From: CAWKGV01 sp963849305
Lineage (GTDB): Bacteria; Pseudomonadota; Alphaproteobacteria; Acetobacterales; Acetobacteraceae
Length of the DNA: 64,000 bases
Assembly (NCBI GenBank): GCA_963849305.1
Contig: CAWKGV010000006.1
Coordinates: 1-64,000 of the forward strand
Direction: 5' to 3'
Shown here: positions 24,825 through 34,810 of the stretch, piece after piece
Layout of the letters: the number at the start of each line of letters is the position of its first letter
Numbering within the stretch: position 1 is the stretch's first letter
Notes under the pieces: generated by a model
What the model saw: only the letters and a program-made list of their open reading frames with translations
Database searches by the model: none
Told to the model about the DNA's origin: nothing
Program-made: the position numbers and the translations under genes

Positions 24825-27528
24825 TCAGGCCGCCTTGGCCATCCCGCGTAGCACGTAATGCAGGATGCCGCCGTGGCGGTAGTACGCCACCTCGTCCACC
24901 GTATCGACCCGGCAGATCACCGGCACCGTGTCGGTCTTGCCGTTCGCCCGGTGCACCACCAGCGACAGCTCCAGCCGCGGCCGCAAGTTCTCGAGCCCCA
25001 GGATGTCGATCACCTCCTCGCCGGTGATCCCCAGCCGCTTGCTGTCTATTCCTTGCTGGAACACCAATGGTAACACGCCCATGCCCACCAGGTTCGAGCG
25101 ATGGATGCGCTCGAAGCTCTCGACGATCACCGCCTTGATGCCGAGCAGGTACGTGCCCTTGGCGGCCCAGTCGCGCGACGAGCCGGTGCCGTATTCCTTG
25201 CCGCCGAACACCACCAGCGGCACGCCTTCGCGCCGGTAGCGCATCGCCGCGTCGTAGATCGACATCTGCTCGTTCGAGGGAAGGTGCTTGGTGTAGCCGC
25301 CCTCCACGCCCGGCACCATCGCGTTGCGGATCCGGATATTGGCGAACGTGCCCCGCATCATCACCTCGTGGTTGCCGCGCCGCGAGCCGTAGCTGTTGAA
25401 GTCCCGCTCGACCACCTGGCGTTCCAGCAGATACTCGCCCGCCGGCGAGGTCTTGCGGATCGAGCCGGCCGGGCTGATGTGATCGGTGGTGATCGAATCG
25501 CCGAACACGGCAAGCACTCGCGCGCCCTTGATGTCGCCGACCGAGGCCGGCTCCATCGTGATCCCCTCGAAATAAGGCGGGTTCTTCACGTAGGTCGAGC
25601 CATCCGACCAGCGGTAGGTTTCGCTGCCCTCCACCTCGATCGCCTGCCACAGCTTCGGGCCTTTGAACACCTCGCCGTAACGCCGCACGAACTGATCGCG
25701 CGAGACGTTGCCGCGGATCACCTCGGCGATCTCCTGGTTGGAGGGCCAGATGTCGCGCAGATAGACCGGCTTGCCATCCTTGCCGGTGCCCAGCGGGGCG
25801 GTGGTGATGTCTTCGGTGATCTTGCCCAGCAGCGCGTAGGCCACCACCAGCGGAGGCGAGGCCAGGTAGTTGGCGCGCACGTTCGGATGCACCCGCCCCT
25901 CGAAGTTGCGGTTGCCGGACAGCACCGCCACCGCCACCAGCTTGTTATCCTCGATCGCGTCCGCGATCGGCTCGTCGAGCGGGCCGGAATTGCCGATGCA
26001 GGTGGTGCAGCCATAGCCCACCAGGTTAAACCCGAGCGCGTCCAGATCGCCTTGCAGGCCGGACTTCTCCAGATACTCGGTCACGACCTGCGAGCCGGGG
26101 GCGAGCGAGGTCTTCACCCAGGGCTTCGGCGTGAGCCCCTTCTCGCGGGCCTTGCGCGCCACCAGCCCGGCGGCAACCAGTACCGAGGGGTTCGAGGTGT
26201 TGGTGCAGGAGGTGATGGCGGCGATGACCACGTCGCCGTGGGTGATCTCGTAGTTCCTGCCCGCGACCTTGGCGCTGACGCCGACATCGTTGGCTGGCAC
26301 GCCCAGGCTCTTGGTCAGCTCGGTCTTGAACGCCGAGGCCGCGTCCTTCAGCGCCACCCGGTCCTGCGGGCGCTTCGGCCCTGCCAGGCTGGGCACGACC
26401 GTGGACAGGTCGAGTTCCAGCCGTGTCGGTGAACACCGGGTCGAGTCCGCCGCTCTCGCGGAACATGCCCTGCGCCTTGGTGTAAGCCTCCACCAGCGCG
26501 ATTCGGTGCGCGTCGCGCCCGGTGAGCCGCAGGTAGTCGAGCGTCACCTTGTCCACCGGGAAGAACCCGCAGGTGGCGCCATATTCGGGCGACATGTTGC
26601 CGATCGTCGCGCGGTCGGCCAGGCCCAGGTCATCGAGGCCCGGCCCATAGAACTCGACGAACTTGCCCACCACCCCCTTGCGCCGCAGCATCTGGGTCAC
26701 GGTGAGCACCAGGTCGGTGGCGGTGGCACCCTCCGGCAGCCGGCCGGTGAGCTTGAAGCCGATCACGTCGGGGATCAGCATGGCGATCGGCTGACCGAGC
26801 ATCGCGGCTTCCGCCTCGATGCCGCCAACCCCCCAGCCGAGGATGCCGAGCCCGTTGACCATCGTCGTATGGCTGTCGGTGCCGTAGAGAGTATCGGGAT
26901 AAGCGACGGTGTGCCCGTCCTGCTGAGCGGTCCAGACGCATTGGCCGAGATATTCGAGATTGACCTGATGGCAGATGCCGGTGCCGGGCGGGACCACGCG
27001 GAAATTGTCGAACGCCTCCTTGCCCCAGCGCAGGAACCGGTACCGCTCGCCGTTGCGCTCGAACTCGATCTCCACATTGGCTTGCAGCGCATCGGGCCGA
27101 GCGGACACATCGACCATCACGGAGTGGTCGATGACCAAGTCCACGGGAACCAGCGGGTTCACCTTCTCGGGGTCGCCGCCGAGCCGGGTGATGCCGTCGC
27201 GCATGGCCGCGAGATCGACCACGGCGGGCACGCCGGTGAAGTCCTGCATCAAGATGCGCGCGGGGCGGAACGGCACCTCGCGATCGGAGTGCGCGTCGGC
27301 GAGCCAGCCGGCGATGGCCTTCGCGTCGTCCACTTTGTAAGTCCGGCCATCCTCGAAGCGCAGGACGTTCTCCAGCAGGATCTTCAGGCAGACCGGCAGG
27401 CGGGAGATGTCGCGCCCCTCGGCATTGAGCGCCTTGGCCGCCTCCGGCAGCGAGAAATACTCGTATGCCTTGCCCTCGACGGTGAGGGTGCGGCGGATCT
27501 TCAGGCTGTCCTGCCCGATCGCTGTCAT
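24825..27528 (-). CDS. acnA: Aconitate hydratase (one frameshift)
   Basis: AcnA-type aconitase, a TCA-cycle [4Fe-4S] enzyme interconverting citrate and isocitrate; some members also bind RNA. It starts MTAIGQDSLKIRRTL at ATG 27528. Seen are LMQDFTGVPAVVDLAAMRD, the cluster cysteines in ITSCTNTSNPSV and YGCTTCIGNSG, and the C-terminal FGGKEYGTGSSRDWAAKG. An extra G near 26421 splits the gene: the upstream frame ends FTDTA and the downstream frame resumes LELDLSTVVPS. Removing the base restores a normal enzyme of about 900 residues. Sequence error is likely, as this is a central enzyme and the rest is perfectly conserved. Confidence 0.94.
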
Positions 27529-27676
27529 GGCCTGTCCGTCCTTGGTTGAAGGACGCCTCTTGTTGTATGGCGCGGGGCGTGGGGCGCCGGCTGTGCAATG
27601 TCCTGGCCGCGAGACTCTAGCAACGGCGGCCGGGGATCGTCCACACGGGCCAAGGCCGCGCATCGAGGCGAACAGA

Positions 27677-28270
27677 ATGCTGCAAGCGGACGGCATCGCG
27701 GCGTTCCGGGGGGAGCGGCTGGTGCTGCGCGATATCTCTTTCGCCGTGCAGGCCGGGGGCGCGCTGGTGCTGACCGGCGCGAATGGAGCGGGCAAATCGA
27801 CGCTGCTGCGGCTGCTCGCCGGGCTGGTGCGGCTTGAAGCGGGGTGCGTGCTCTGGCGCGGCGAGGACGCGCTGGCCGACCTCGCCTTGCACGGGTCGCG
27901 GGTGGCCTATCTCGGCCATCAGGACGCCGTGAAGGCCGGTCTGACCGCGGCCGAGAACCTGCGCTTCTTTGCGCGCGTGGGCGGGGGCGAGGTGGCGGCG
28001 GCCCTGGCAGCGCTCTCGCTCGAGCATCTCGCCGAGTTGCCGGCGCGGATGCTCTCGGCCGGGCAGCGCCGCCGCCTGGCGCTGGCGCGGCTGACGCTCT
28101 CCGATGCCCCGCTCTGGCTGCTCGATGAGCCGACGCTCGGGCTCGACGCCGGCTCGGTAGAGCGGTTCGGTGCTATGCTCGCGGCCCATCGCGGCCAGGG
28201 CGGCGTGGTCGTGGCGGCAACGCATCTGCCGCTGCCGCTGCCTGGCGCGACCGAGTTGCGATTGGGATGA
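27677..28270 (+). CDS. ccmA: Haem exporter ATP-binding protein CcmA
   Basis: A 197-residue ABC ATPase. Walker A is TGANGAGKSTLLRLLAG, the signature is LSAGQRRRLALARL and Walker B is PLWLLDEPTLGLD. The short length, the N-terminus and pairing with ccmB identify the cytochrome c maturation system, where CcmAB drives release of the haem chaperone. The ATG follows a 148-bp spacer from the divergent aconitase. Its stop overlaps the ccmB start (GGATGA). Cytochrome c1 (petC) in this window is an expected client of the pathway. Confidence 0.93.
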   Translation: MLQADGIAAFRGERLVLRDISFAVQAGGALVLTGANGAGKSTLLRLLAGLVRLEAGCVLWRGEDALADLALHGSRVAYLGHQDAVKAGLTAAENLRFFARVGGGEVAAALAALSLEHLAELPARMLSAGQRRRLALARLTLSDAPLWLLDEPTLGLDAGSVERFGAMLAAHRGQGGVVVAATHLPLPLPGATELRLG

Positions 28271-28986
28271 CCATCCCGGAACCGGCGATCAGGGAACGAA
28301 GCCGAGCGCGAGCCGGCTTGCTTGGCCGTTTCGCCGCCGTTCTGGGCCGCGAGTTGCGCCTGTCGCTGCGCCACGGCAGCGATACGCTGGGCGCGCTGCT
28401 GTTCTTCCTGCTGGCCGCCTCACTGTTCCCGCTGGCGATCGGCCCCGGCCCCGAGATGCTGGGGCGGATCGCTCCGGGCATCGTTTGGGTTTGCGCCCTG
28501 CTTGCCACGCTGCTGCCGCTGGATCGGCTGTTCGGCGCCGATTTCGAAGACGGCTCGCTCGACCTGTTGCTGCTGAGCGGCCTGCCCGCCGCCGGCCTCG
28601 CCATGGCCAAGGCGTGCGCGCACTGGCTCGCGACCGGGCTGCCGCTGCTGCTCGCCGCCGCGCCGATCGCGGTGATGCTGCGCATCCCGCAAGCCGCCTT
28701 GCCGGCGCTGCTCCTGGGGCTGCTGCCGGGCACCGCCCTGTTATCGCTGCTTGGCACCACTAGCGCCGCCATTGTGCTTGGCGCGCGCCGGGGCGGCGTG
28801 CTGTTGCCGCTGCTGGTTCTGCCGCTGGCGGTCCCGGTGCTGGTCTTCGGCGCCTCCGCGGCCGACACGGCGGCATCGGGTTTGAGCCCTCGCCCGCATC
28901 TGCTGATGCTCACGGCCCTGCTCGCCCTGGCACTGCCGCTCTGCCCGCTCGCGGCGGCCGCGGCACTGCGGGCAGCGGCGGAATAG
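28267..28986 (+). CDS. ccmB: Haem exporter membrane protein CcmB
   Basis: This 239-residue protein has six hydrophobic segments and the typical CcmB N-terminus: RELRLSLRHGSDTLGALLFFL, the FGADFEDGSLDLLLLSGLP loop, and IVLGARRGGVLLPLLVLPLAVPVLVF. It forms the membrane part of the CcmAB ABC complex in c-type cytochrome biogenesis. It overlaps ccmA by four bases. Other ccm genes (ccmC, D, E, F, G, H) are not downstream here; what follows is a tiny frame and a kinase. Confidence 0.92.
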   Translation: MTIPEPAIRERSRARAGLLGRFAAVLGRELRLSLRHGSDTLGALLFFLLAASLFPLAIGPGPEMLGRIAPGIVWVCALLATLLPLDRLFGADFEDGSLDLLLLSGLPAAGLAMAKACAHWLATGLPLLLAAAPIAVMLRIPQAALPALLLGLLPGTALLSLLGTTSAAIVLGARRGGVLLPLLVLPLAVPVLVFGASAADTAASGLSPRPHLLMLTALLALALPLCPLAAAAALRAAAE

Positions 28987-29086
28987 CATCGAGGCGAAAA
29001 AAATCCCGGCATGTGCGCCAGGTCATAGAAATCCTTTGCGTGTTCACGGCTTAGTGATCAATACAAACCAGGAAAGGAGGCGGCCG

Positions 29087-29170
29087 ATGGCACGCAACGA
29101 ATGGCGGTCTGAGCCGCTTACCGAAAGCGGCTTCCATGCCGACGGGGCAAGAAAGCTGACCGCCCTGTAA
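29087..29170 (+). CDS. 27-residue small protein with strong ribosome site
   Basis: ATG 29087 is preceded by AGGAAAGGAGG at ideal distance and encodes a 27-residue polar peptide starting MARNEWRSEP and ending RKLTAL, with a clean TAA stop. Possible promoter hexamers lie upstream (TTGCGT near 29036 and AATACA about 18 bases on). It is 40 bp before the phosphotransferase-kinase gene, so it could be a leader peptide or an independent small protein. I recognise no family, and the evidence is mainly the translation signal. Confidence 0.45.
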   Translation: MARNEWRSEPLTESGFHADGARKLTAL

Positions 29171-29209
29171 CGCGATAGGAGGGGCGGCGCTGTCGCCCGC
29201 CAATGAGCA

Positions 29210-30709
29210 ATGGGAATTCCCGCCGAGCAGCAGGAGGTCGCCGCGTTCCTACGGCGCCTGACCGGGAAAGATCCGACGGAGACGCACATCTCCGCCGTGT
29301 TCGTCGGTCCGCGTACGGCTTGGAAGATGAAAAAGGCGGTGCGGCTGCCGTACCTCGACTTCACCGCGCTCGCCGACCGGCGGCGGTTCCTGGAGCGCGA
29401 ACTGGAGCTGAACCAGCCAGCCGCGCCGGAAATATACCGTGACGTGGCGGCGGTGATTCGCGGGCGGCATGGGCCGCTCGCGATCACGCCGGAGCCGGAG
29501 CCGGGCAAGGCGCTCGAATGGGTGCTGCGCATGGCCCCGATCCCGGCGCGGGATTTCCTCGACGCCGTGGCCGACCGCGGCGAGCTGACCGCCCCGCTCC
29601 TGGACGCGCTCGGCGACTGCATTGCCGCGTATCACGCCCGGCTGGCCCCGGTGCCGGATTGGGACAACTATGGCGGCCTGCTGCACATCGCCAACGGCAC
29701 AATGGCCTCGGCGCTGGAAGCGGGGTTGCCGGGCGAAGCCGCGAGCAACTGGATCATTGCGCTGCGCGACGCGCTCGGCGCGCGCCGGGCGTGGCTCGCC
29801 GAGCGGGCCGATGCCGGCTTCGTCCGCCGCGGCCACGGCGACCTGCATCTCGGTAATCTCTGCCTCTGGCGGGGGCGTCCAGCCCCCTTCGACGCGCTGG
29901 AGTTCGACGAACGGCTGGCGACCACCGATCTCGGCTACGATCTTGCCTTCCTGCTGATGGACCTCGATCGCCGCGTGGGCCGGCCCGCCGCGAACCGGGT
30001 GCTGAACCGCTATGTGGCACGCACAGGCGATGCTGGGCTCACCCGCGGGTTGCCGGCGTTCCTGTCGCTCCGGGCCATGGTGCTGGCGCATGTCCAAGCG
30101 AGCCGAGGCAAGGCGGCGGCGCTTGGCGACTATCTGCAAGGGGCCGGCGAATATCTCCGGCCCCCGCCTGCCGTGGTGGTCGCGATTGGCGGGTTGCAGG
30201 GAACCGGCAAGTCCACCCTGGCGCAATTGCTCGCGCCCGAGATCGGCCCCGCCCCCGGCGCGCTGGTGCTGCGCAGCGACGCGACCCGCAAGCGCCTGTT
30301 CGGCAAGGGTCCGGAGGACCGCCTGCCGGCGGAGGCCTACGAAGCGCCCGCCAACGATGCGATGGCGCAGGCACTCGTCGAGGCGGCTAGGCTGGCGGCC
30401 GCGGGTGGCCACGCAGTGATCGCCGACGCAACCTTCCTCGACCCCGGCCAACGCGCGGCCATCGAAGCCGCGGCCCGCGCCGCCGGCGTGCCGTTCCGGG
30501 GCATCTGGCTGCACGCGCCGCCGACGTTGCTGGAGGCGCGAATTGCCGGCCGGCGCGGCGATGCCTCCGATGCGACCGTGGACGTGCTGCGGGCCGCGCT
30601 CGCGCAGGACCCGGGGAAGATGGACTGGCGGCCGGTGGACGCCCAGGACACAGAGCGGGCCGCGACCGAGATCCGTCAGAACCTCCTTTATCCATCCTCT
30701 GAAGTATGA
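29210..30709 (+). CDS. Phosphotransferase-AAA kinase fusion protein
   Basis: A 499-residue two-domain protein. Residues 1-330 resemble aminoglycoside-phosphotransferase-type kinases: RTAWKMKKAVRLPYLDF, then the catalytic loop FVRRGHGDLHLGNLCLWRG (HGDLHxxN) and FDALEFDERLATTDLGYDLAF. Residues 335-499 are a P-loop kinase with Walker A AIGGLQGTGKSTLAQ and VIADATFLDPGQR. This fusion is widespread in proteobacteria but its substrate is unproven. A stop codon in frame at 29204 means the start is at or just after it; ATG 29210 has no close ribosome site, so the first codons are uncertain. It converges on the ferritin-like gene. Confidence 0.85.
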   Translation: MGIPAEQQEVAAFLRRLTGKDPTETHISAVFVGPRTAWKMKKAVRLPYLDFTALADRRRFLERELELNQPAAPEIYRDVAAVIRGRHGPLAITPEPEPGKALEWVLRMAPIPARDFLDAVADRGELTAPLLDALGDCIAAYHARLAPVPDWDNYGGLLHIANGTMASALEAGLPGEAASNWIIALRDALGARRAWLAERADAGFVRRGHGDLHLGNLCLWRGRPAPFDALEFDERLATTDLGYDLAFLLMDLDRRVGRPAANRVLNRYVARTGDAGLTRGLPAFLSLRAMVLAHVQASRGKAAALGDYLQGAGEYLRPPPAVVVAIGGLQGTGKSTLAQLLAPEIGPAPGALVLRSDATRKRLFGKGPEDRLPAEAYEAPANDAMAQALVEAARLAAAGGHAVIADATFLDPGQRAAIEAAARAAGVPFRGIWLHAPPTLLEARIAGRRGDASDATVDVLRAALAQDPGKMDWRPVDAQDTERAATEIRQNLLYPSSEV

Positions 30710-30713
30710 CTCG

Positions 30714-31868
30714 TTATCGCGAACCCGGTCTGGCGCTGTCGGCTTGTATCGCCAGCTCGGTTACAAGTTCAAAAAACTCGTTTGATTGGCCGATAAAGAG
30801 TCCGTCGTCGGTAAACGCCTTGATCGTCGCCACCGCGCCACCCTCCTGAACTGACGTCGGGCGAATGATCGAGACTGCTGGAAACGCTGCGCTGAGGAAT
30901 GGCACCGGCTCAGGCATGATCAGGTTGGTCTGGAAAGCCTCCGCGCCGAATGGTGGGGAGTTGAGGTCAGGGAACACCAAAGCGGGATTGGTCGGGTCGG
31001 TCAAAGGCGCCAGAGGAGTTGAGACCGCATTACCCGCCTTGTCATGCCAGGTCTGAAAGTGGGACGTTTCGACCGGGCCGATACTCAGCAGGACACGCAA
31101 GACCTCGCGATTGGTCACCCTCTGTGCCAGCGTCGGATAAAGGCTGCTGCCGCCTTGCTCGATGAAGCAGAAGTGGAATGCTGCCGTGTTGGCGATGGCC
31201 TGGATGTGACCGCCGGGCTGCAGGTCATTATCGGTCACGGGGATAGCTGGGAACTGTCCGCTGCTCAAGCTCGGGACCGCCTGGGGGAACTGGAACGCGG
31301 GATCGAGGTCGGGGTTTTCCGTGCTGCTGCGGTACCGGGTGTACCAGCTTGTGTCCACGGTGAGCTGCATTAGGTTGGTCAGCCGTCCGATTTGGTTGGC
31401 TCCGGTCGCCTTGCTGCTCGGCAAAGTACGGAACTGATCGAGATTGACGGGGTCCGCGCCCTTCGAGGCTAGATAAGCGTTGAGGAAAGCTTGGTGGCTC
31501 AGCTCATCGTCGGTATTGTCGTGGATGTACTGGGACATATCCGAATCAAGGTCATTAAGCGCGGCAGTGTAGGGCGCGCTCCCCCCGGTCGGGAGCCCCG
31601 GAATTTCACTGTCCTGCACGCCTCCGAGTTCGGCATATTGTAGCCACAGATCGCTCTCGATGAGTTCGACCGCGGCCAGGAATGTCAGGATCGCGATGTC
31701 TCCCTTGGTGATCCCATCGCTTTGGTGGTCGCCGTCTTGCCCGAACGCGGATGATCCGTTGGACAACAATCCGATGCTGGCAGCCGCCCCGCCGGCCGCC
31801 AGCATTCCTTGTTTGATGAACGCGCGTCGATTCCCACGGCTTTTCGACTTCTTCAGCGAAACCAGCAT
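30714..31868 (-). CDS. Tat-exported ferritin-like domain protein
   Basis: ATG 31868 follows GGGAGGAAC. The N-terminus SRGNRRAFIKQGMLAAGGAA is a twin-arginine signal, with cleavage near SSAFGQ. The mature region begins with a helix GDIAILTFLAAVELIESDLW and continues with DDELSHQAFLNAYLASKG, which matches ferritin-like bacterial proteins with E-x6-Y and E-x2-H spacing. Later come FHFCFIEQGG and IGPVETSHFQTWH with further Glu/His. Four-helix members may bind a diiron site, but I cannot confirm all ligands. Total 384 residues. It lies just downstream of the ECF sigma/anti-sigma operon on the same strand. Confidence 0.75.
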   Translation of the reverse strand: MLVSLKKSKSRGNRRAFIKQGMLAAGGAAASIGLLSNGSSAFGQDGDHQSDGITKGDIAILTFLAAVELIESDLWLQYAELGGVQDSEIPGLPTGGSAPYTAALNDLDSDMSQYIHDNTDDELSHQAFLNAYLASKGADPVNLDQFRTLPSSKATGANQIGRLTNLMQLTVDTSWYTRYRSSTENPDLDPAFQFPQAVPSLSSGQFPAIPVTDNDLQPGGHIQAIANTAAFHFCFIEQGGSSLYPTLAQRVTNREVLRVLLSIGPVETSHFQTWHDKAGNAVSTPLAPLTDPTNPALVFPDLNSPPFGAEAFQTNLIMPEPVPFLSAAFPAVSIIRPTSVQEGGAVATIKAFTDDGLFIGQSNEFFELVTELAIQADSARPGSR

Positions 31869-32062
31869 GACTGTTCCTCCCGAGCATTGGCGCTGGACCG
31901 TGTGACGCCCCAGAGTGCACCTCCAATCCGTCACGAGGACGTGATCCGGGAAGGCCGCAATCCGGGCATGACCCAGCTATGCGCTCCTGGGTCGGTCGGG
32001 GGTTAACCTGCAGATGCGGCAATTGGTGGCGAGCAGCCGCCATGCCGGTGGCGGGCTTAGCC

Positions 32063-32845
32063 CTACGCTCCCAATTCTGCCCGAATCTGTCCCGCGACCC
32101 GGTCGAGTTCGCTGTCAGGAACCGGGCCGACGAGGGCGTAGCCCATTCCCTTCTCGATCCAGGCGTAGCCATTCAGCTTGGCCTGCCGCATGTCGGTTTG
32201 CGGCGCGCGCAGCTGCGGCGCCATCGGGCGCAGCAGAAGCGACAGCCGGTTGCCGTGGGCATCGTCGTACATGAACAGCGCTGCGGCGCCGCCGTGCTCG
32301 GTGGCCAGCAGCCTGCCGCCGATCAGGCGATAGCCGAACGCGGCGAGGTCGGGCGGCGCTACTGTCCGGTTCAGCCGGCGGGACAACCACTGCCTGAGTT
32401 GCGCCTCTTCCGCCCCAGCGACCTCGATCGGATGGCGCCGATCAGGGGCGTAGACGACATGGCTCGTGAGCGCCTCCTGCTCCAGCAGAGCCATGGCCAG
32501 CGCCGTACGGTTCTGCATGGGTTGCGAATGCAGGAACCAGCCGCAGACGCCGCCGACCCCGAGCGCGAGCACGACGGACGCGGCCATGCGCCAGGGCGTC
32601 CACCGCCGCTGCCGGGCCTCTATGATCTGGGTGAGGCTCAGCCGCGGCGGCAGCGGCTCCGCTGCTTGGGCCGCGAAGGCGGCGCGCAAGGCCTGACGCT
32701 GCGCCTTGTATGCGGCGACGCGCTGGGCGGCATCCGCGTCCGCCTCCAGATGTCGCTCGACGGCGGGCCGCCTTGCCGCCTCGAGCTGGTTGTCCACGTA
32801 GGCGTGCAGATCGTCCTCGCCGACGGGGCGCTCCGGGCGGGTCAT
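32063..32845 (-). CDS. Anti-sigma factor (membrane)
   Basis: A 260-residue protein with cytosolic N-terminal part GEDDLHAYVDNQLEAARRPA, typical of ECF anti-sigma factors though without the zinc CxxC pair. A single membrane helix MAASVVLALGVGGVCGWFL lies near residue 95, followed by a periplasmic domain (YAWIEKGMGYALVGPVPDSEL near the end). Its start overlaps the stop of the sigma gene by four bases, so the two are co-translated. It should hold the sigma factor inactive until an envelope-side signal arrives. Confidence 0.88.
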   Translation of the reverse strand: MTRPERPVGEDDLHAYVDNQLEAARRPAVERHLEADADAAQRVAAYKAQRQALRAAFAAQAAEPLPPRLSLTQIIEARQRRWTPWRMAASVVLALGVGGVCGWFLHSQPMQNRTALAMALLEQEALTSHVVYAPDRRHPIEVAGAEEAQLRQWLSRRLNRTVAPPDLAAFGYRLIGGRLLATEHGGAAALFMYDDAHGNRLSLLLRPMAPQLRAPQTDMRQAKLNGYAWIEKGMGYALVGPVPDSELDRVAGQIRAELGA

Positions 32846-33354
32846 TCGACGCTCCTGAGCGCGAGCCGCGGCTCGCTTTCCATGATCTCCCGCAGCCGCT
32901 CCCGCCCACGCGCCAGGCGCGACATCACAGTTCCCACCGGAATGCCGAGCACCCGCGCGACCTCGGCATAGGAGAGATCCTCGACTGAAACGAGCAGCAG
33001 CACGCTTCGCTGCGGCTCCGGTAGGCTGTCCACGGCCCGTATGATGTCGTGCGTATGCACATGCTCGTCCTGGCTCGCCTGCACGCCGAGCGCTCCTTCG
33101 CTTACCGCCTCGATCGGGTCCATGTGGCCTCGTGCCTTGCTTTGACGAAGGCGGCTGACGAACAGGTTGTGCATGATAGCGAACAGCCAGGCGCGCATGT
33201 CGGCGTCCGCGTGCCGCGTATGCAGCTGATCGAGCGCGCGGAGTAGGCAGTCATGCACCAAGTCATCGACCTCCTGCCGGTCCCGCAGCAACGCGGAGGC
33301 GTAGCGACGAAGCGCCGGTATGCATGCTTCGATGAGTCCGAGTGTAGCAGGCAT
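32842..33354 (-). CDS. ECF-type RNA polymerase sigma factor
   Basis: A 170-residue sigma-70 family protein with region 2 (YASALLRDRQEVDDLVHDCL ... MRAWLFAIMHNLFVSRLRQ) and region 4 (LPEPQRSVLLLVSVEDLSYAE, LGIPVGTVMSRLARGRERLRE). Only these two regions are present, as in extracytoplasmic-function sigma factors. It overlaps the anti-sigma gene downstream. The 229 bp upstream (33355-33583) hold no gene I can support; I could not find a confident self-regulated promoter there. Targets are unknown; the Tat ferritin-like gene downstream is a candidate by position only. Confidence 0.9.
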   Translation of the reverse strand: MPATLGLIEACIPALRRYASALLRDRQEVDDLVHDCLLRALDQLHTRHADADMRAWLFAIMHNLFVSRLRQSKARGHMDPIEAVSEGALGVQASQDEHVHTHDIIRAVDSLPEPQRSVLLLVSVEDLSYAEVARVLGIPVGTVMSRLARGRERLREIMESEPRLALRSVE

Positions 33355-33583
33355 GACCGGTCACCGTGCGGGCCAGAAGAAGGGCGCGGCGCGTCGTCTG
33401 ACCAGCGGTCATCCGAGCCGGTGCGGCAAAGGCTGCCTGACCTTCGCGTATGCTGATGGCCATGGCCGCGGCTCCGCACCCAAAGGAGCAGACGCGCGGC
33501 GCGACGGAATATTCCCGTCCTGCGCTCCATCGTCAACGGTGCGAGCGCCGCTCCGCTCGGCGTTTCGGCTCTTCTCTGATGTT

Positions 33584-34810
33584 TTAGGCTCGCGCCGCTT
33601 CCGCCTTACCCGCCTCCAAATTCGGCAGCAGCACGGCCAGGAGCCCGATCGCCGGCAGGAATGAGCACAGCCGGTAAACATGCTCGATGCTGGTCGCATC
33701 CGCGAGCCAGCCCAGCAGCGCCGCCCCAAGCCCGCCCATGCCGAAGGCGAAACCGAAGAACAGGCCCGCGATCATGCCGACCCTGCCGGGCACCAGCTCG
33801 GTCGCATAGACCAGGATCGCCGAGAACGCCGAGGACAGGATCAGGCCGATCACAATCGTCAGGATGCCGGTCCAGAACAGGTTGGCGTAGGGCAGCGCGA
33901 AGGTGAACGGGAACACGCCCAGGATCGAGAACCAGATCACGTATTTGCGGCCGAACCGATCTCCGATCGGCCCGCCAGCCAGGGTGCCCACCGCCATCGC
34001 GCCCAGGAACAGAAACAGGTGAACCTGCGCGCTCTGCACCGAGACGTGGAATTTATGGATCAGATAGAACGTGTAGTACGAGCCCAGACTCGCGGTGTAG
34101 AAGTATTTCGAGAAGATCAGCGCCATCAGGATCGCGAGCGCCAGCGTCACCCGCCCGCGCGAGAGCCCGGTCCGAATCACCGTTGATGCGCGCGCCCTCC
34201 GCCCGGCGGGCGGATGATTGGCCTGGTACCACCGGGCGACCGTCAGCAGCACCGCCATTGCCAGCAGCGCCAGCAGGGAGAACCACACGATGCTCCCCTG
34301 CCCGTGCGGCACCACGATGAAGGCAGCGAGCAGCGGGCCGATCGCCGAGCCGGCATTGCCCCCGACCTGGAACACCGACTGCGCGAACCCGAAACGACCG
34401 CCCGAGGCCATGCGCGCGACGCGCGAGGATTCCGGGTGGAACACGGAAGAGCCGACACCGACCAGGGCGGCGGCGATCAGCACCATCTCGAAGCTGCGTG
34501 CCTCCGCCAGCAGCAGCAGCCCGGCCAGCGTGAACCCCATCGCGACCGGCAGCGAGAACGGCATCGGCCGCCGGTCTGTGACCAACCCGACCACCGGCTG
34601 CAGCAGCGAGGCCGTGACCTGGAAGGCAAGCGTGATCAGCCCGACCTGAGCGAAATCTAGTCCGAACGATGTCTTCAGGATCGGGTAGATCGCCGGGACC
34701 AACGATTGGATGGTATCGTTGAGCAGGTGACAGAAGCTCAGCGACACCAGGATCGCCAAGGCAGTCGGCGCGGCCGACTGACGGCCGACGGCGATCGTGT
34801 TCTGGCTCAC
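33584..34810 (-). CDS. MFS transporter, fosmidomycin-resistance (FSR) type
   Basis: A 408-residue twelve-helix protein. It begins at GTG 34810. FCHLLNDTIQSLVPAIYPIL, then GLITLAFQVTASLLQPVVG, VFHPESSRVARMASGGRFG and QVGGNAGSAIGPLLAAF are the signature of the Fsr/fosmidomycin-resistance branch of MFS. The second half has GPIGDRFGRKYVIWFSILG. Members act as proton-driven exporters of small drugs or sugar-like compounds. The frame is intact. It is divergent from the kdp operon with about 200 bp between, which must hold both promoters. Confidence 0.88.
   Translation of the reverse strand: MSQNTIAVGRQSAAPTALAILVSLSFCHLLNDTIQSLVPAIYPILKTSFGLDFAQVGLITLAFQVTASLLQPVVGLVTDRRPMPFSLPVAMGFTLAGLLLLAEARSFEMVLIAAALVGVGSSVFHPESSRVARMASGGRFGFAQSVFQVGGNAGSAIGPLLAAFIVVPHGQGSIVWFSLLALLAMAVLLTVARWYQANHPPAGRRARASTVIRTGLSRGRVTLALAILMALIFSKYFYTASLGSYYTFYLIHKFHVSVQSAQVHLFLFLGAMAVGTLAGGPIGDRFGRKYVIWFSILGVFPFTFALPYANLFWTGILTIVIGLILSSAFSAILVYATELVPGRVGMIAGLFFGFAFGMGGLGAALLGWLADATSIEHVYRLCSFLPAIGLLAVLLPNLEAGKAEAARA

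Noticed and set aside
25101..26432. Long open frame on the plus strand opposite aconitase (443 codons)
   Set aside because: It is a GC-driven shadow of the conserved aconitase frame; its translation has no family features and the minus-strand protein is unmistakable.
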